Assembly (NCBI GenBank): GCA_050013395.1
Contig: JBEKFI010000044.1
Span: forward strand, 1-22,026
Reading direction: 5' to 3'
DNA: 22,026 nt
From: JBEKZD01 sp050013395
GTDB taxonomy: Bacteria; Verrucomicrobiota; Verrucomicrobiia; Palsa-1439
Position numbers and translations under genes: made by a program
The notes under the pieces: model-generated
The model's input: the letters and a program-made list of their open reading frames with translations, nothing else
Databases searched by the model: none
Told to the model about the DNA's origin: nothing
Shown here: positions 13,984 through 20,901 of the stretch, piece by piece
Layout of the letters: each line of letters starts with the position of its first letter
Position numbering within the stretch: position 1 is the first letter of the stretch

Positions 13984-14760
13984 ATGCCCTCGACCTGGAA
14001 AGGTAAAACCGCCGTCATCTGCAAGCGCCGGCACATTTATTCCGAGCGCGGGATCCAGGTTGTGCTCACCATCGGCGGCACTTACGAAGAACTCCAGAGA
14101 AACCAGCCGCCATTCGGCTATTATCTGGGCTGGGATTATGGATTCGGATTCATTGTCGAACATTCCGAACTTGTTCGGGAAGGCGAAGGGCGTAAGGCCA
14201 CGCTCACCATCACGGCCAGCAATCGTCTCACTGCGGCGTTGGACCTTCTCCATCCTCCCGATCCGACAACGATGCTGGAAAAAGAGTGGATGCCGATCGA
14301 GGTCGCGCTCCGTAAACATCCGAACTTCAATCCCACCGCGCTTGGCGGGAACGGCCGCTGGCTGTTGACCATTGCCGATGACGCCCAGATCGCCGCATGG
14401 GAAAAGGAAGATAATGCCGGCCTCAAAGCCGCGTATCACTGGCTCACGGCCAGCAACACGCTCTCAGCCAATGCGCAGCAGTACGCCATCCGTATCGCGC
14501 GGAACCAGCTCGGGTTCAATGTCTATTTGCCGGCAGCCAAGCGGACACGGTTCTATGCGTCATCGCCGGCGACCGGCGGCTGCGGTCATCCGGAGAACGC
14601 GCCTGCAATCTTCGGGATGCCTACGGTGTCCGGCAACGGCCAGCCGTATTATTACATCAAGACCGAAGATCGCGCGCCGAAACAGGGGCTAATTTACGAA
14701 CGCCAGGAAGCGTGGATCGGGTTCATCGACGTCGATCTCGATATAATTCAGTACGTCTAG
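13984..14760 (+). CDS. Hypothetical tail-tip protein after the tape measure
   Basis: The 258-residue protein starts MPSTWKGKTAVICKRRHIYSERGIQVVLTIGGTYEEL, with aromatic-rich segments (PPFGYYLGWDYGFGFIVEHSELV) and a beta-rich C-terminus (GQPYYYIKTEDRAPKQGLIYERQEAWIGFIDVDLDIIQYV). Position directly after the tape measure fits a distal tail or minor tail protein such as those in the lambda gpM-L region. I cannot name the family. The start has no strong Shine-Dalgarno site and follows two dispersed repeats. Confidence 0.6.
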   Translation: MPSTWKGKTAVICKRRHIYSERGIQVVLTIGGTYEELQRNQPPFGYYLGWDYGFGFIVEHSELVREGEGRKATLTITASNRLTAALDLLHPPDPTTMLEKEWMPIEVALRKHPNFNPTALGGNGRWLLTIADDAQIAAWEKEDNAGLKAAYHWLTASNTLSANAQQYAIRIARNQLGFNVYLPAAKRTRFYASSPATGGCGHPENAPAIFGMPTVSGNGQPYYYIKTEDRAPKQGLIYERQEAWIGFIDVDLDIIQYV

Positions 14761-14775
14761 GAAAGGAGACAGCAG

Positions 14776-14840
14776 GATTTTTTACAGAAGGAAACGAAGG
14801 TAACAAAGAATCTTCGTTTGCTTCGTTATCTTCTGTTCAA
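14776..14840. repeat. ACAGAAG/CTTCTGT palindrome, copy 2 (opposite orientation)
   Basis: It starts GGATTTTTTACAGAAGG and ends ATCTTCTGTTCAAAG, which is the reverse-complement arrangement of 16600-16660 (TTTGAACAGAAGAT at one end, CTGTAAAATCC at the other). The conserved outer ends in both orientations show this is a defined element, not chance pairing. It ends 20 bases before the next ATG. Confidence 0.88.
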
Positions 14841-14860
14841 AGTATCTTCTGATCGCTTCC

Positions 14861-15616
14861 ATGTTGTGGTTGCCATTGAAACAAATCCGACACGGGGACA
14901 ATGTTGAAGTCCCTCCCTTCAATGCCGCCATCCAGCGTATTAACGACATCACGCCGCGCTCCAGTGCGTCCGTACGCGTCCATCCGCTCGGCAACGGCAC
15001 CGCGTTCGACGTGGACGCGGCGAAAGGCGGTAGCACCATGGCCGCTGCAGCCACGATGCCGCCGTTCTGGGTTTACTGCGATACTGCAACGACGGTCAAG
15101 GTCACCGCCGGGCTGATCCTATATCCGTTCGGCCTGTTATTCATCCAGATGCCAGACTCCAGCGCGATGACGGTTGCCGACGGCGATTATGTCTGGCTCG
15201 AACGCACCGGCGACGCAACCTGGGCATATGGTCACGGTGCGGCGGAGCCGACGGACAAAATGTCGATCACGCTCGCGGAGATCACCATCGCGGGCAGCGT
15301 GATCACGATCAGCCGCGGCTGGAACGGCGGCGACATTACATTGCCGGCCAGTTTCCCGGTGACGCTGTGGGAGGATGGACTCGGCAGCGCGGGCTCAGGC
15401 TCAGCCTACTGCACGTTCACATATGCCGTCTGGCTCATGGACGGAACGTTGCTCGCGGATAGTGGGGCGACTCCGCAGAACAGTGCGGCACGAATCGTAA
15501 TGGGCCTTTGCACTGCCGCAGACAAGGGCACGGCGCATTTCCTCGATACTGGCGCAATCGAGCTTTGGGACTGCAACGAGAAGCACACGCAATGTACCGG
15601 AGTCTGTAGCTCATGA
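14861..15616 (+). CDS. Hypothetical tail/baseplate protein
   Basis: The 251-residue product starts MLWLPLKQIRHGDNVEVPPFNAAIQRINDITPRSSASVRVHPLGNGTAFDVDA. It is beta-rich (ATTVKVTAGLILYPFGLLFIQM, SMTVADGDYVWLERTG, SITLAEITIAGSVITISRGWNGGDITLP) and ends with a Cys cluster (WDCNEKHTQCTGVCSS). This is the kind of composition seen in tail-tip or fibre-attachment proteins. The family is not recognised. Its TGA overlaps the next ATG (ATGA at 15613-15616). Confidence 0.6.
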   Translation: MLWLPLKQIRHGDNVEVPPFNAAIQRINDITPRSSASVRVHPLGNGTAFDVDAAKGGSTMAAAATMPPFWVYCDTATTVKVTAGLILYPFGLLFIQMPDSSAMTVADGDYVWLERTGDATWAYGHGAAEPTDKMSITLAEITIAGSVITISRGWNGGDITLPASFPVTLWEDGLGSAGSGSAYCTFTYAVWLMDGTLLADSGATPQNSAARIVMGLCTAADKGTAHFLDTGAIELWDCNEKHTQCTGVCSS

Positions 15617-16113
15617 GCAGCGGCATCAACGTCAGTAGCGCGGGCAAGATTCTCGTCAGCAGCGCAGGGAAGATTTTGGTGGGCGGGGCGGCGACTGCAT
15701 GCATGGCCTGCTCGGGAACGCAGAATAATGCCGTAGTTGCGATATCCGGCTCAGGAAGCTGTCCAATTTCATCTGCTACATTTGCTTACGTCAATCAAAA
15801 TCAATACGGGAATTACTGCGAATGGACCTGGGACCATTATTTTGGGGGAGTTGTTGGCATGGTTGCTTTGACGGTTGTTTATTGCCTTTCATCAGGTTCA
15901 TGGTGTGCAGCCGTCTATCAGGAGGGCGGGCCGGTCGTCTACTTCGGCGCTTTTCCTGCGACTGATTGCTCTTGTGCGGCAAGCGGCTACGCTCTCTTGA
16001 AAAACATCACCGGTATTTCTTGTCAGGGAACGGGTAAACTTCAAGCCTCTTTTATATTGCCAGGTTCGGCTTGTACGGGATTCACCGCGAGTATCTACAT
16101 ACCGGGAACCTGA
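15613..16113 (+). CDS. Cys-rich hypothetical structural protein
   Basis: The 166-residue protein has a short duplication at its N-terminus (SSAGKILVSSAGKILV), then a Gly/Ser/Cys-rich beta-like body. I count about 12 Cys (ATACMACSG, GSCPIS, NYCEWTW, VVYCLSSGSWCAAVY, TDCSCAASG, ISCQG, SACTG). It may form a disulfide-bonded or metal-bound tail-tip domain. It is co-translated with its upstream neighbour by an ATGA overlap. The family is unknown. Confidence 0.55.
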   Translation: MSSGINVSSAGKILVSSAGKILVGGAATACMACSGTQNNAVVAISGSGSCPISSATFAYVNQNQYGNYCEWTWDHYFGGVVGMVALTVVYCLSSGSWCAAVYQEGGPVVYFGAFPATDCSCAASGYALLKNITGISCQGTGKLQASFILPGSACTGFTASIYIPGT

Positions 16114-16115
16114 AC

Positions 16116-16592
16116 GTGAGCCAAGCCAGTCCATGCCTCAACCTTGCAATTTGCGAAGGCTGTTGTGCCGACGAGAATCTTCGGCGGGCAATCTTTGAAG
16201 GAGAAAAGATAGCGGAATGTCCGCACGGATGGTCTGATCAAGCACCCGCCGAGGAGTTGGCCAAACTCCGCGCCGACGCTCCACGCTCCAACGCTCCACG
16301 CTCCACGTCCCCAGCCGGCCCCGGCTCGATGCTCTCCCGTCTCATCACGCTCGCCACCGGCGAGTCGCCGTGCGCGGAGAAATCGCCCGTAGATGGTCTC
16401 ACCTGCGCCGAATATGCCGCGAGGATGAACGATTGGGGCTGGCTCGGCTGCGCAACGGTGCACCGGCCCGAGATCGTCGCGCGGCTCATCGCCGAAGCCA
16501 AAGCGCGCGGGAAGGCGCTGACGTCCGATAACGCGGCCGGATTGTTGAAGGCGTGCTGGCGGGAATTTCGGAAAAAGGATATGACGGAATAG
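16116..16592 (+). CDS. Hypothetical protein with N-terminal Cys cluster and repeat-coded linker
   Basis: I chose GTG 16116, two bases after the previous stop, rather than an earlier TTG at 16071 that would overlap it. The 158-residue product starts MSQASPCLNLAICEGCCADENLRRAI and has ECPHGWS, suggesting a Cys-rich metal-binding knuckle. A linker (APRSNAPRSTSPAGPGS) is coded by tandem heptamers. The C-terminal domain (LTCAEYAARMNDWGWLGCATVHRPEIVARLIAEAKARGKAL) looks well formed. Function not recognised; it belongs with the tail-tip genes by position. Confidence 0.5.
   Translation: MSQASPCLNLAICEGCCADENLRRAIFEGEKIAECPHGWSDQAPAEELAKLRADAPRSNAPRSTSPAGPGSMLSRLITLATGESPCAEKSPVDGLTCAEYAARMNDWGWLGCATVHRPEIVARLIAEAKARGKALTSDNAAGLLKACWREFRKKDMTE
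16277..16306 (+). repeat. Heptad repeat block (CGCTCCA units)
   Basis: Tandem CGCTCCA heptamers, with one AACGCTCC variant, encode the APRSNAPRST linker of the gene at 16116. The pattern is related to the CGCTCAA block at 10825-10884. Confidence 0.75.
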
Positions 16593-16599
16593 GCCGGTT

Positions 16600-16660
16600 T
16601 GAACAGAAGATAACAAAGTGAACGAAGAACTTCGTTATCTTCGTTACCTTCTGTAAAATC
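16600..16660. repeat. ACAGAAG/CTTCTGT palindrome, copy 3
   Basis: This is a long imperfect hairpin (ACAGAAGATAACAAAG at left, CTTCGTTACCTTCTGT at right) in the 113-base gap before the gene at 16706. A TTGACA box follows it. The rest of the gap has no gene. Confidence 0.88.
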
Positions 16661-16685
16661 CCGCCTGCCGCCTCATCCTCTCCTG

Positions 16686-16691
16686 TTGACA
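16686..16691 (+). promoter_or_regulatory. TTGACA box upstream of the 16706 start
   Basis: TTGACATTCCTTCCC begins 20 bases before ATG 16706. Seven of the bases after TTGACA match the box at 7666 in order (TTC-TTGCC versus TTCCTTCC). Confidence 0.35.
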
Positions 16692-16705
16692 TTCCTTCCC
16701 TGCCG

Positions 16706-17428
16706 ATGGACATCTTCATCGGATTTTCGACGGGCAAATTCTATACGGGGCTTGATTGCCTCGGCCAGCTCGACCGCGTCGATCTCAACCAGGACGCCCG
16801 CGAACCGCTCTACATCTATTTCGCTGAGAACAAAGCCGTGAAAGATATGAGTGACTGGATCGTGACCGCAGGGTTCGTCGGCACGCCAGGCAAACCGACC
16901 GGGACGGCGGGCGGCCCCGACATGGCCGCGCTCACCACCGCCCTCACTTTCGATGATGATCCGTTGCACATGTATTTCGAGGGTCTTCTTGATTGCAATA
17001 CCGATGAGACAGAGTTGCTGATCGGCACCAGCGATTTCGAGGATACCGTGTTCGCCGTCCGCGCCACATTGCCGGACGCTGATCCTGCACTCGTGCTCCG
17101 CAAACAATCGTTGTGCGCCTGCCGCGTGTTCGCCGCAGCAATTGAGGACATGAACGCCGGCGGACTTTCCCTGCTGCGGTCAACTCCCATCGGTCTGACT
17201 GTGGCCGCCGGCGAACTCGTGTCCGCCGCGATCGTCGTCCCCGGGATTCTTAGGGCAGATCTCTGCCGCCAGCTCTTGCCCGGGGACGGCACGACCGCGC
17301 CGAGCGTAGTGAAATGGACCGCGAACGAAAACCCGGGCGACTCGAACCTGAACACCTTGGAATGTGAGTTGGCAGCCGCGCCATCGACCAACATCACAAT
17401 TTATGTGGAGGTGCTGGCAAATGGGTAG
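16706..17428 (+). CDS. Hypothetical tail protein
   Basis: The 240-residue acidic, beta-rich protein begins MDIFIGFSTGKFYTGLDCLGQLDRVDLNQDAREPLYIYFAENKAVKDM. It contains VKDMSDWIVTAGFVGTPGKPTG, DDDPLHMYFEGLLDCNTDET and a C-terminal LNTLECELAAAPSTNITIYVEVLANG. I do not recognise the family. The composition suits a baseplate or fibre-shaft adaptor. It overlaps the next gene by 8 bases (ATGGGTAG), the classical layout for an adaptor followed by the fibre it carries. Confidence 0.55.
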   Translation: MDIFIGFSTGKFYTGLDCLGQLDRVDLNQDAREPLYIYFAENKAVKDMSDWIVTAGFVGTPGKPTGTAGGPDMAALTTALTFDDDPLHMYFEGLLDCNTDETELLIGTSDFEDTVFAVRATLPDADPALVLRKQSLCACRVFAAAIEDMNAGGLSLLRSTPIGLTVAAGELVSAAIVVPGILRADLCRQLLPGDGTTAPSVVKWTANENPGDSNLNTLECELAAAPSTNITIYVEVLANG

Positions 17429-19469
17429 CACGAATTCCAAAACACGAATGGCGCGAAATAGACACGAATTCCACGAATTTTCGTGGGCTATTTTCCTTTT
17501 TCTCTTCGTGTCCTTCGTGTCTTCTTCGTGTCCTTCGTGTTTCGCGACAACGCTGCTGTCCATCTCGCTCGATGGTGGAGCAAGCAATCGCACGTCGACC
17601 GGCGCGTCACTCGGCATGTCGATCATCTCCACCAATTATGGCCTCGTCCCGACCAACGTGTTCCTCGTCGGCACGAACAATTTCGGGACCAACGCCACGC
17701 TCGCCACCGTGGCATATACGAATCTCACGCTCCACGCTCCGGGCACGGTCCAGACGAATATCGCGTTCCCATCCGGCACGAATCTCTGGTACAACGTGAA
17801 AAGCTATGACGGCTCCGGCACGGTCTGGGCCGCTTCAAGCGCGCTCGGATTCACCATCCCGCCTGGCGGGACTGTGACGCAGCGATTTGGCCCGTTCATA
17901 GAGACCGTCAATACCAATACCGGCGCGATCGCGCTGAACCTCCCCGGTGCTGCTTCCTCGATCTCGATCAACGATACCGCACTCGGCACCGGCGGCGGCG
18001 GCACAAATACATTCGCGCAAGTTCTCGCCGCAGGCCGCGATGCTGGCGGGTCCATCGGCCCGACGGGTTTGCCCTACGCTGTTGTTTCCAGCGGCGCCGT
18101 GCCGCTCGGCCAACTCAGCGCAACCGATACCGCCGTGCGCGCCTATTCCGGGGCGCTCCTGCAGACCGGTACTGCCGCCAATGCCAACGCGCTCGGCGCC
18201 ATCCCAGCCGCGAACTACCCGACCAACGTTTACGGCACTCAAGTCTGGATTCGCAACACGAACGGTCTGACTGCCTATTCTTCCCTCACGAATGCCGTTA
18301 TCGCAGCCGTGCCGGGTGATACGGTTTTGTTGGGGCCGAAAACCTTCAACTGGGGCGGGCGCGTTCTGCTTTTGACCAATGACGTCAGTCTTATCGGAAT
18401 ACCCGGCCAGACAGCTATTACGAATTTTGGCAGTGCTGGGCTTTACCTGACAAACGGCAATTTTCTCTACGGTATAAAGATGACGGATTACGGAAATCCG
18501 CCAGTCAGGGTTGGGCCTTGGACCCGGATTGAAGACTGCGAGATTAACGGGGCTAGTGATACTATGATGGTCGCGGGGACGCCTACGGGGACAACAGCCA
18601 CGAACCTTTTGATTAACAACTTCTTTGGCTCACGGTACGACGGGCTGAACGCTTTGGCGACTGGTTCTGCGAACGTTTACTGGATCATCCGGGGTAACCA
18701 CATGGTTTGGCCAACCAACACTGCTGTAACGGCCCGCTTTTTGCATCTAATCCAGGGCGCAGGATACGAAATTACTGACAACGTTTTCATCGGCACCAAT
18801 TATTCGACAAGTGCAAGCTCAGTGTACGCCGCGATCTGGTGCGGTGGGAGTTTCACCGCAATAGTCTCACGCAACACCTTTCGGGTTTATGGCCTCAACG
18901 CGATGGCCGTTCAGAATGACGGCAATGCCGCGACCATCCTTGTCGGTAGAAACGATTGGGGCAATAGCAGCATCAGCGGCACGGTGATTGATGTCTCGAT
19001 GCCCGGCAACACCAATTTTCCTGTTGCGGCATTGGCATTCACCAATGGTGATTCTTTCTCAACCATGCCTCTGACGAATGCCGTTTCGACCGGCAGCGGC
19101 AGCGTGACAGTGAGCGGTGGGATGCTGACCGTGAACTTTGGCAGCAGTACCTGGCTTGGCGCGTCGCTGGACGGCTCAGTCAATAATCACATACTGACTG
19201 CCACGGTTGCGGGTGTCCATTTTCACTACACCAACTCAATAACTGTCCCACAAACAAACACATTGGTTGCGCTGACTGCGCCTGCTGCACTCTCAATTTG
19301 CTACATTCCCAGCGGTTCGACCAACGGGTTGCGCTTCGTGTTTCCTTCTGGAGTTCACTACGGAACCTCTACGAACAGCATGGTGATTTCCAACCTGAGT
19401 ATTTGGGTCGATGCTGTGTTTGCTGAGACTAACTTCCTCAGTTTCAGCCATAGGGAATCGGTGCAATGA
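17421..19469 (+). CDS. Tail fibre/spike-like protein with right-handed beta-helix and repeat-derived leader
   Basis: The 682-residue protein is Thr/Asn/Ser/Gly-rich. ATG 17421 is chosen because it overlaps the preceding gene by 8 bases; an earlier in-frame start at 17364 would overlap by 65. The N-terminus (ARNRHEFHEFSWAIFLFLFV, then SFVSSSCPSCFA) looks like a signal peptide but is coded by a dispersed repeat. Residues about 60-250 are beta-rich with Asn-Thr patterns. Residues about 270-480 (LLLTNDVSLIGIPGQTAITNF, TRIEDCEINGAS, ITDNVFIGTNYS, IVSRNTFRVYGLNAMAV) carry the short repeated strands of a pectate-lyase-type beta-helix. This fold is usual in spikes that bind or cut polysaccharide; no catalytic residues can be assigned. 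Confidence 0.75.
   Translation: MGSTNSKTRMARNRHEFHEFSWAIFLFLFVSFVSSSCPSCFATTLLSISLDGGASNRTSTGASLGMSIISTNYGLVPTNVFLVGTNNFGTNATLATVAYTNLTLHAPGTVQTNIAFPSGTNLWYNVKSYDGSGTVWAASSALGFTIPPGGTVTQRFGPFIETVNTNTGAIALNLPGAASSISINDTALGTGGGGTNTFAQVLAAGRDAGGSIGPTGLPYAVVSSGAVPLGQLSATDTAVRAYSGALLQTGTAANANALGAIPAANYPTNVYGTQVWIRNTNGLTAYSSLTNAVIAAVPGDTVLLGPKTFNWGGRVLLLTNDVSLIGIPGQTAITNFGSAGLYLTNGNFLYGIKMTDYGNPPVRVGPWTRIEDCEINGASDTMMVAGTPTGTTATNLLINNFFGSRYDGLNALATGSANVYWIIRGNHMVWPTNTAVTARFLHLIQGAGYEITDNVFIGTNYSTSASSVYAAIWCGGSFTAIVSRNTFRVYGLNAMAVQNDGNAATILVGRNDWGNSSISGTVIDVSMPGNTNFPVAALAFTNGDSFSTMPLTNAVSTGSGSVTVSGGMLTVNFGSSTWLGASLDGSVNNHILTATVAGVHFHYTNSITVPQTNTLVALTAPAALSICYIPSGSTNGLRFVFPSGVHYGTSTNSMVISNLSIWVDAVFAETNFLSFSHRESVQ
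17429..17543 (+). repeat. Dispersed palindromic repeat, CACGAA family, copy 3 (inside the fibre gene)
   Basis: A diverged copy with CACGAATTCCACGAATTTTCGTG and then alternating CTTCGTGT/CCTTCGTGT units. It is translated as HEFHEFSW followed by a hydrophobic stretch, forming the N-terminal leader of the fibre protein. Confidence 0.8.
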
Positions 19470-20146
19470 GGAAACGGCTGATTGTCTCCTTTTTCTTGTT
19501 GCTAGCCGTGTTGTGCCTTGCCATGAGTAGGACGTGGTTTCCGACGCACCTTGCAATACTGACCACTGCCCCCGTCTGCACGCTTGACGTCGCCGGCTTC
19601 GGCAGCACAGTGGTGAACGGCGACTACTCCAGGCCGTTGGTCTCGGATTACCATGAAACCTACACAATGACTACGGCTGCTCTTACAAACAGAATCATAT
19701 GGGACATTCGCGATACGCCCCCTTGGTGGATGGTTGAGGCTTGGGATGGCAGCAGTTGGGAGCTTCTGTACTACAATACGAATGACAATCCAACAGTGGG
19801 CATTTGGGTGCAAGAGTATGGCACTCCTCCGGTAGGCACCATCACAGGTTGTTTCCCCGGTCAGCCAGCATCGAATTGCACCCTTGTCGTCTACGGGTTT
19901 GGCGAGGGGAGCGGATTTTTCGTTTACTCTGGCGAATGGGAAGGCAGCCATAGCTACACCGGCCCCGCTTACGCCCTGTTCCGTCCATCGGCAGGAACAT
20001 GGGCGGGGTACTGGATCATCGCCAGTAACATCGACGAGAGCCCGGACAACATTTACTACGATTGCATCAGCGACAATCCAACAACCGGCCCCTGGTACGA
20101 AGTTGAGGGTGCGGGACCCGGCACCGTGAGCGGCTGCTACCCATGA
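19466..20146 (+). CDS. Secreted protein with two tandem copies of a ~90-residue module
   Basis: The 226-residue protein has a clear Sec-type signal (RKRLIVSFFLLLAVLCLAM). The mature part is two related modules, residues 38-131 and 138-226. Each starts CTLxVxGFG, contains a Tyr-rich strand, a WxI strand and NPTxGxW, and ends GTxxGC[FY]P, with paired Cys at 38/129 and 138/224. This is an internal duplication. The aromatic-rich beta composition suggests a ligand- or surface-binding protein. It starts in an ATGA overlap with the fibre gene, so it is probably made with it. Family unknown to me. Confidence 0.7.
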   Translation: MRKRLIVSFFLLLAVLCLAMSRTWFPTHLAILTTAPVCTLDVAGFGSTVVNGDYSRPLVSDYHETYTMTTAALTNRIIWDIRDTPPWWMVEAWDGSSWELLYYNTNDNPTVGIWVQEYGTPPVGTITGCFPGQPASNCTLVVYGFGEGSGFFVYSGEWEGSHSYTGPAYALFRPSAGTWAGYWIIASNIDESPDNIYYDCISDNPTTGPWYEVEGAGPGTVSGCYP

Positions 20147-20628
20147 GAACCATCGCCACACTCATCGCCCTCGTCTTCTGGAGCCTCTGCTTCGCGGTCG
20201 CGGCCTTGGCGCGAGCGGTAATGCGGCGCGGTATTGTCGCCCTGCTTTTGGTTTGCCTACTTCTGACCGGTTGTAGCTCCGAGCTCGCTCGGAGCACTCT
20301 GAACCAACCCATCTCCAAAGACCGCGAGCAAGCTCGCGGCTACAAACAGAACACCACAGGCCAGCCCGTGCCCGCCATGGCTCCGAGCGACGGCGGGTTG
20401 GCCGCCAGTATCATTGCCGGCGCCACCCTGATGCAGATGCCGGTCACGCCACAGATGACCAACGTGATCGAGCATCAGCCGAGCTACTCTCTCCAATGGT
20501 CGTTCGATCTCACGAACTGGATCGACGTCGCGCAAACCCCGTGGACCGGTCAATGCCCCGTGGTCTTCGTTTACGACCGTTGCACCAACTTTGACGCCGG
20601 CTTCTACCGCCTCCGGTATGTGAAATGA
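20143..20628 (+). CDS. Putative lipoprotein with an in-frame palindromic repeat
   Basis: ATG 20143 overlaps the preceding stop, but ATG 20221 gives a textbook lipoprotein signal, MRRGIVALLLVCLLLTGC, with lipobox LTGC and Cys44 (counted from 20143). The longer form adds a second hydrophobic segment. Residues 61-68 (REQARGYK) are coded by a dispersed palindrome. The C-terminal part (YSLQWSFDLTNWIDVAQTP, then FYRLRYVK) is a short beta module of a type I associate with Verrucomicrobiota-like secreted proteins. In a lysis-like block a lipoprotein could act as an outer-membrane spanin, but this one lacks the usual proline-rich look, so I leave the function open. Confidence 0.65.
   Translation: MRTIATLIALVFWSLCFAVAALARAVMRRGIVALLLVCLLLTGCSSELARSTLNQPISKDREQARGYKQNTTGQPVPAMAPSDGGLAASIIAGATLMQMPVTPQMTNVIEHQPSYSLQWSFDLTNWIDVAQTPWTGQCPVVFVYDRCTNFDAGFYRLRYVK
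20322..20346 (+). repeat. REQARGYK-type palindrome, copy 4 (inside a gene)
   Basis: The core is identical to copies 1 and 2. It is read in frame as REQARGYK within the lipoprotein gene at 20143-20628, just after the lipobox region. Confidence 0.93.
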
Positions 20629-20891
20629 GCTTGAACAAACAAGAGGAACAACGGGTCCGCGAGATTGTGCGGCTGACACTTGATGAGATCAGACCGGAAA
20701 TCGCCACATTGATTGGCGCCGCCGTGACCGTGCACACTACGACATGCGGGCTGCAGCGACAGAACAGAGAGTTGCGATTCGGCATGAAAGCTCTTGCCAT
20801 ACTTTTCGGCACAGGAGCCGTCGCCGGCTTCTTCGGTTCCGCCCTGACAAAACTGGCCATACTGCTGATACAGGCAATGACGATAAAATGA
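20625..20891 (+). CDS. Small membrane protein, holin-like
   Basis: The 88-residue protein has a charged helical N-terminus (LNKQEEQRVREIVRLTLDEIRPEIATLIGAAV) and one or two hydrophobic segments near the C-terminus (LAILFGTGAVAGFFGSALTKLAILLIQAM). It begins in an ATGA overlap with the upstream lipoprotein. Size, charge layout and position in a lysis-like block suggest a holin or a holin-associated membrane protein; the topology is only inferred. Confidence 0.55.
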   Translation: MSLNKQEEQRVREIVRLTLDEIRPEIATLIGAAVTVHTTTCGLQRQNRELRFGMKALAILFGTGAVAGFFGSALTKLAILLIQAMTIK

Positions 20892-20901
20892 AGGAGAACC
20901 C

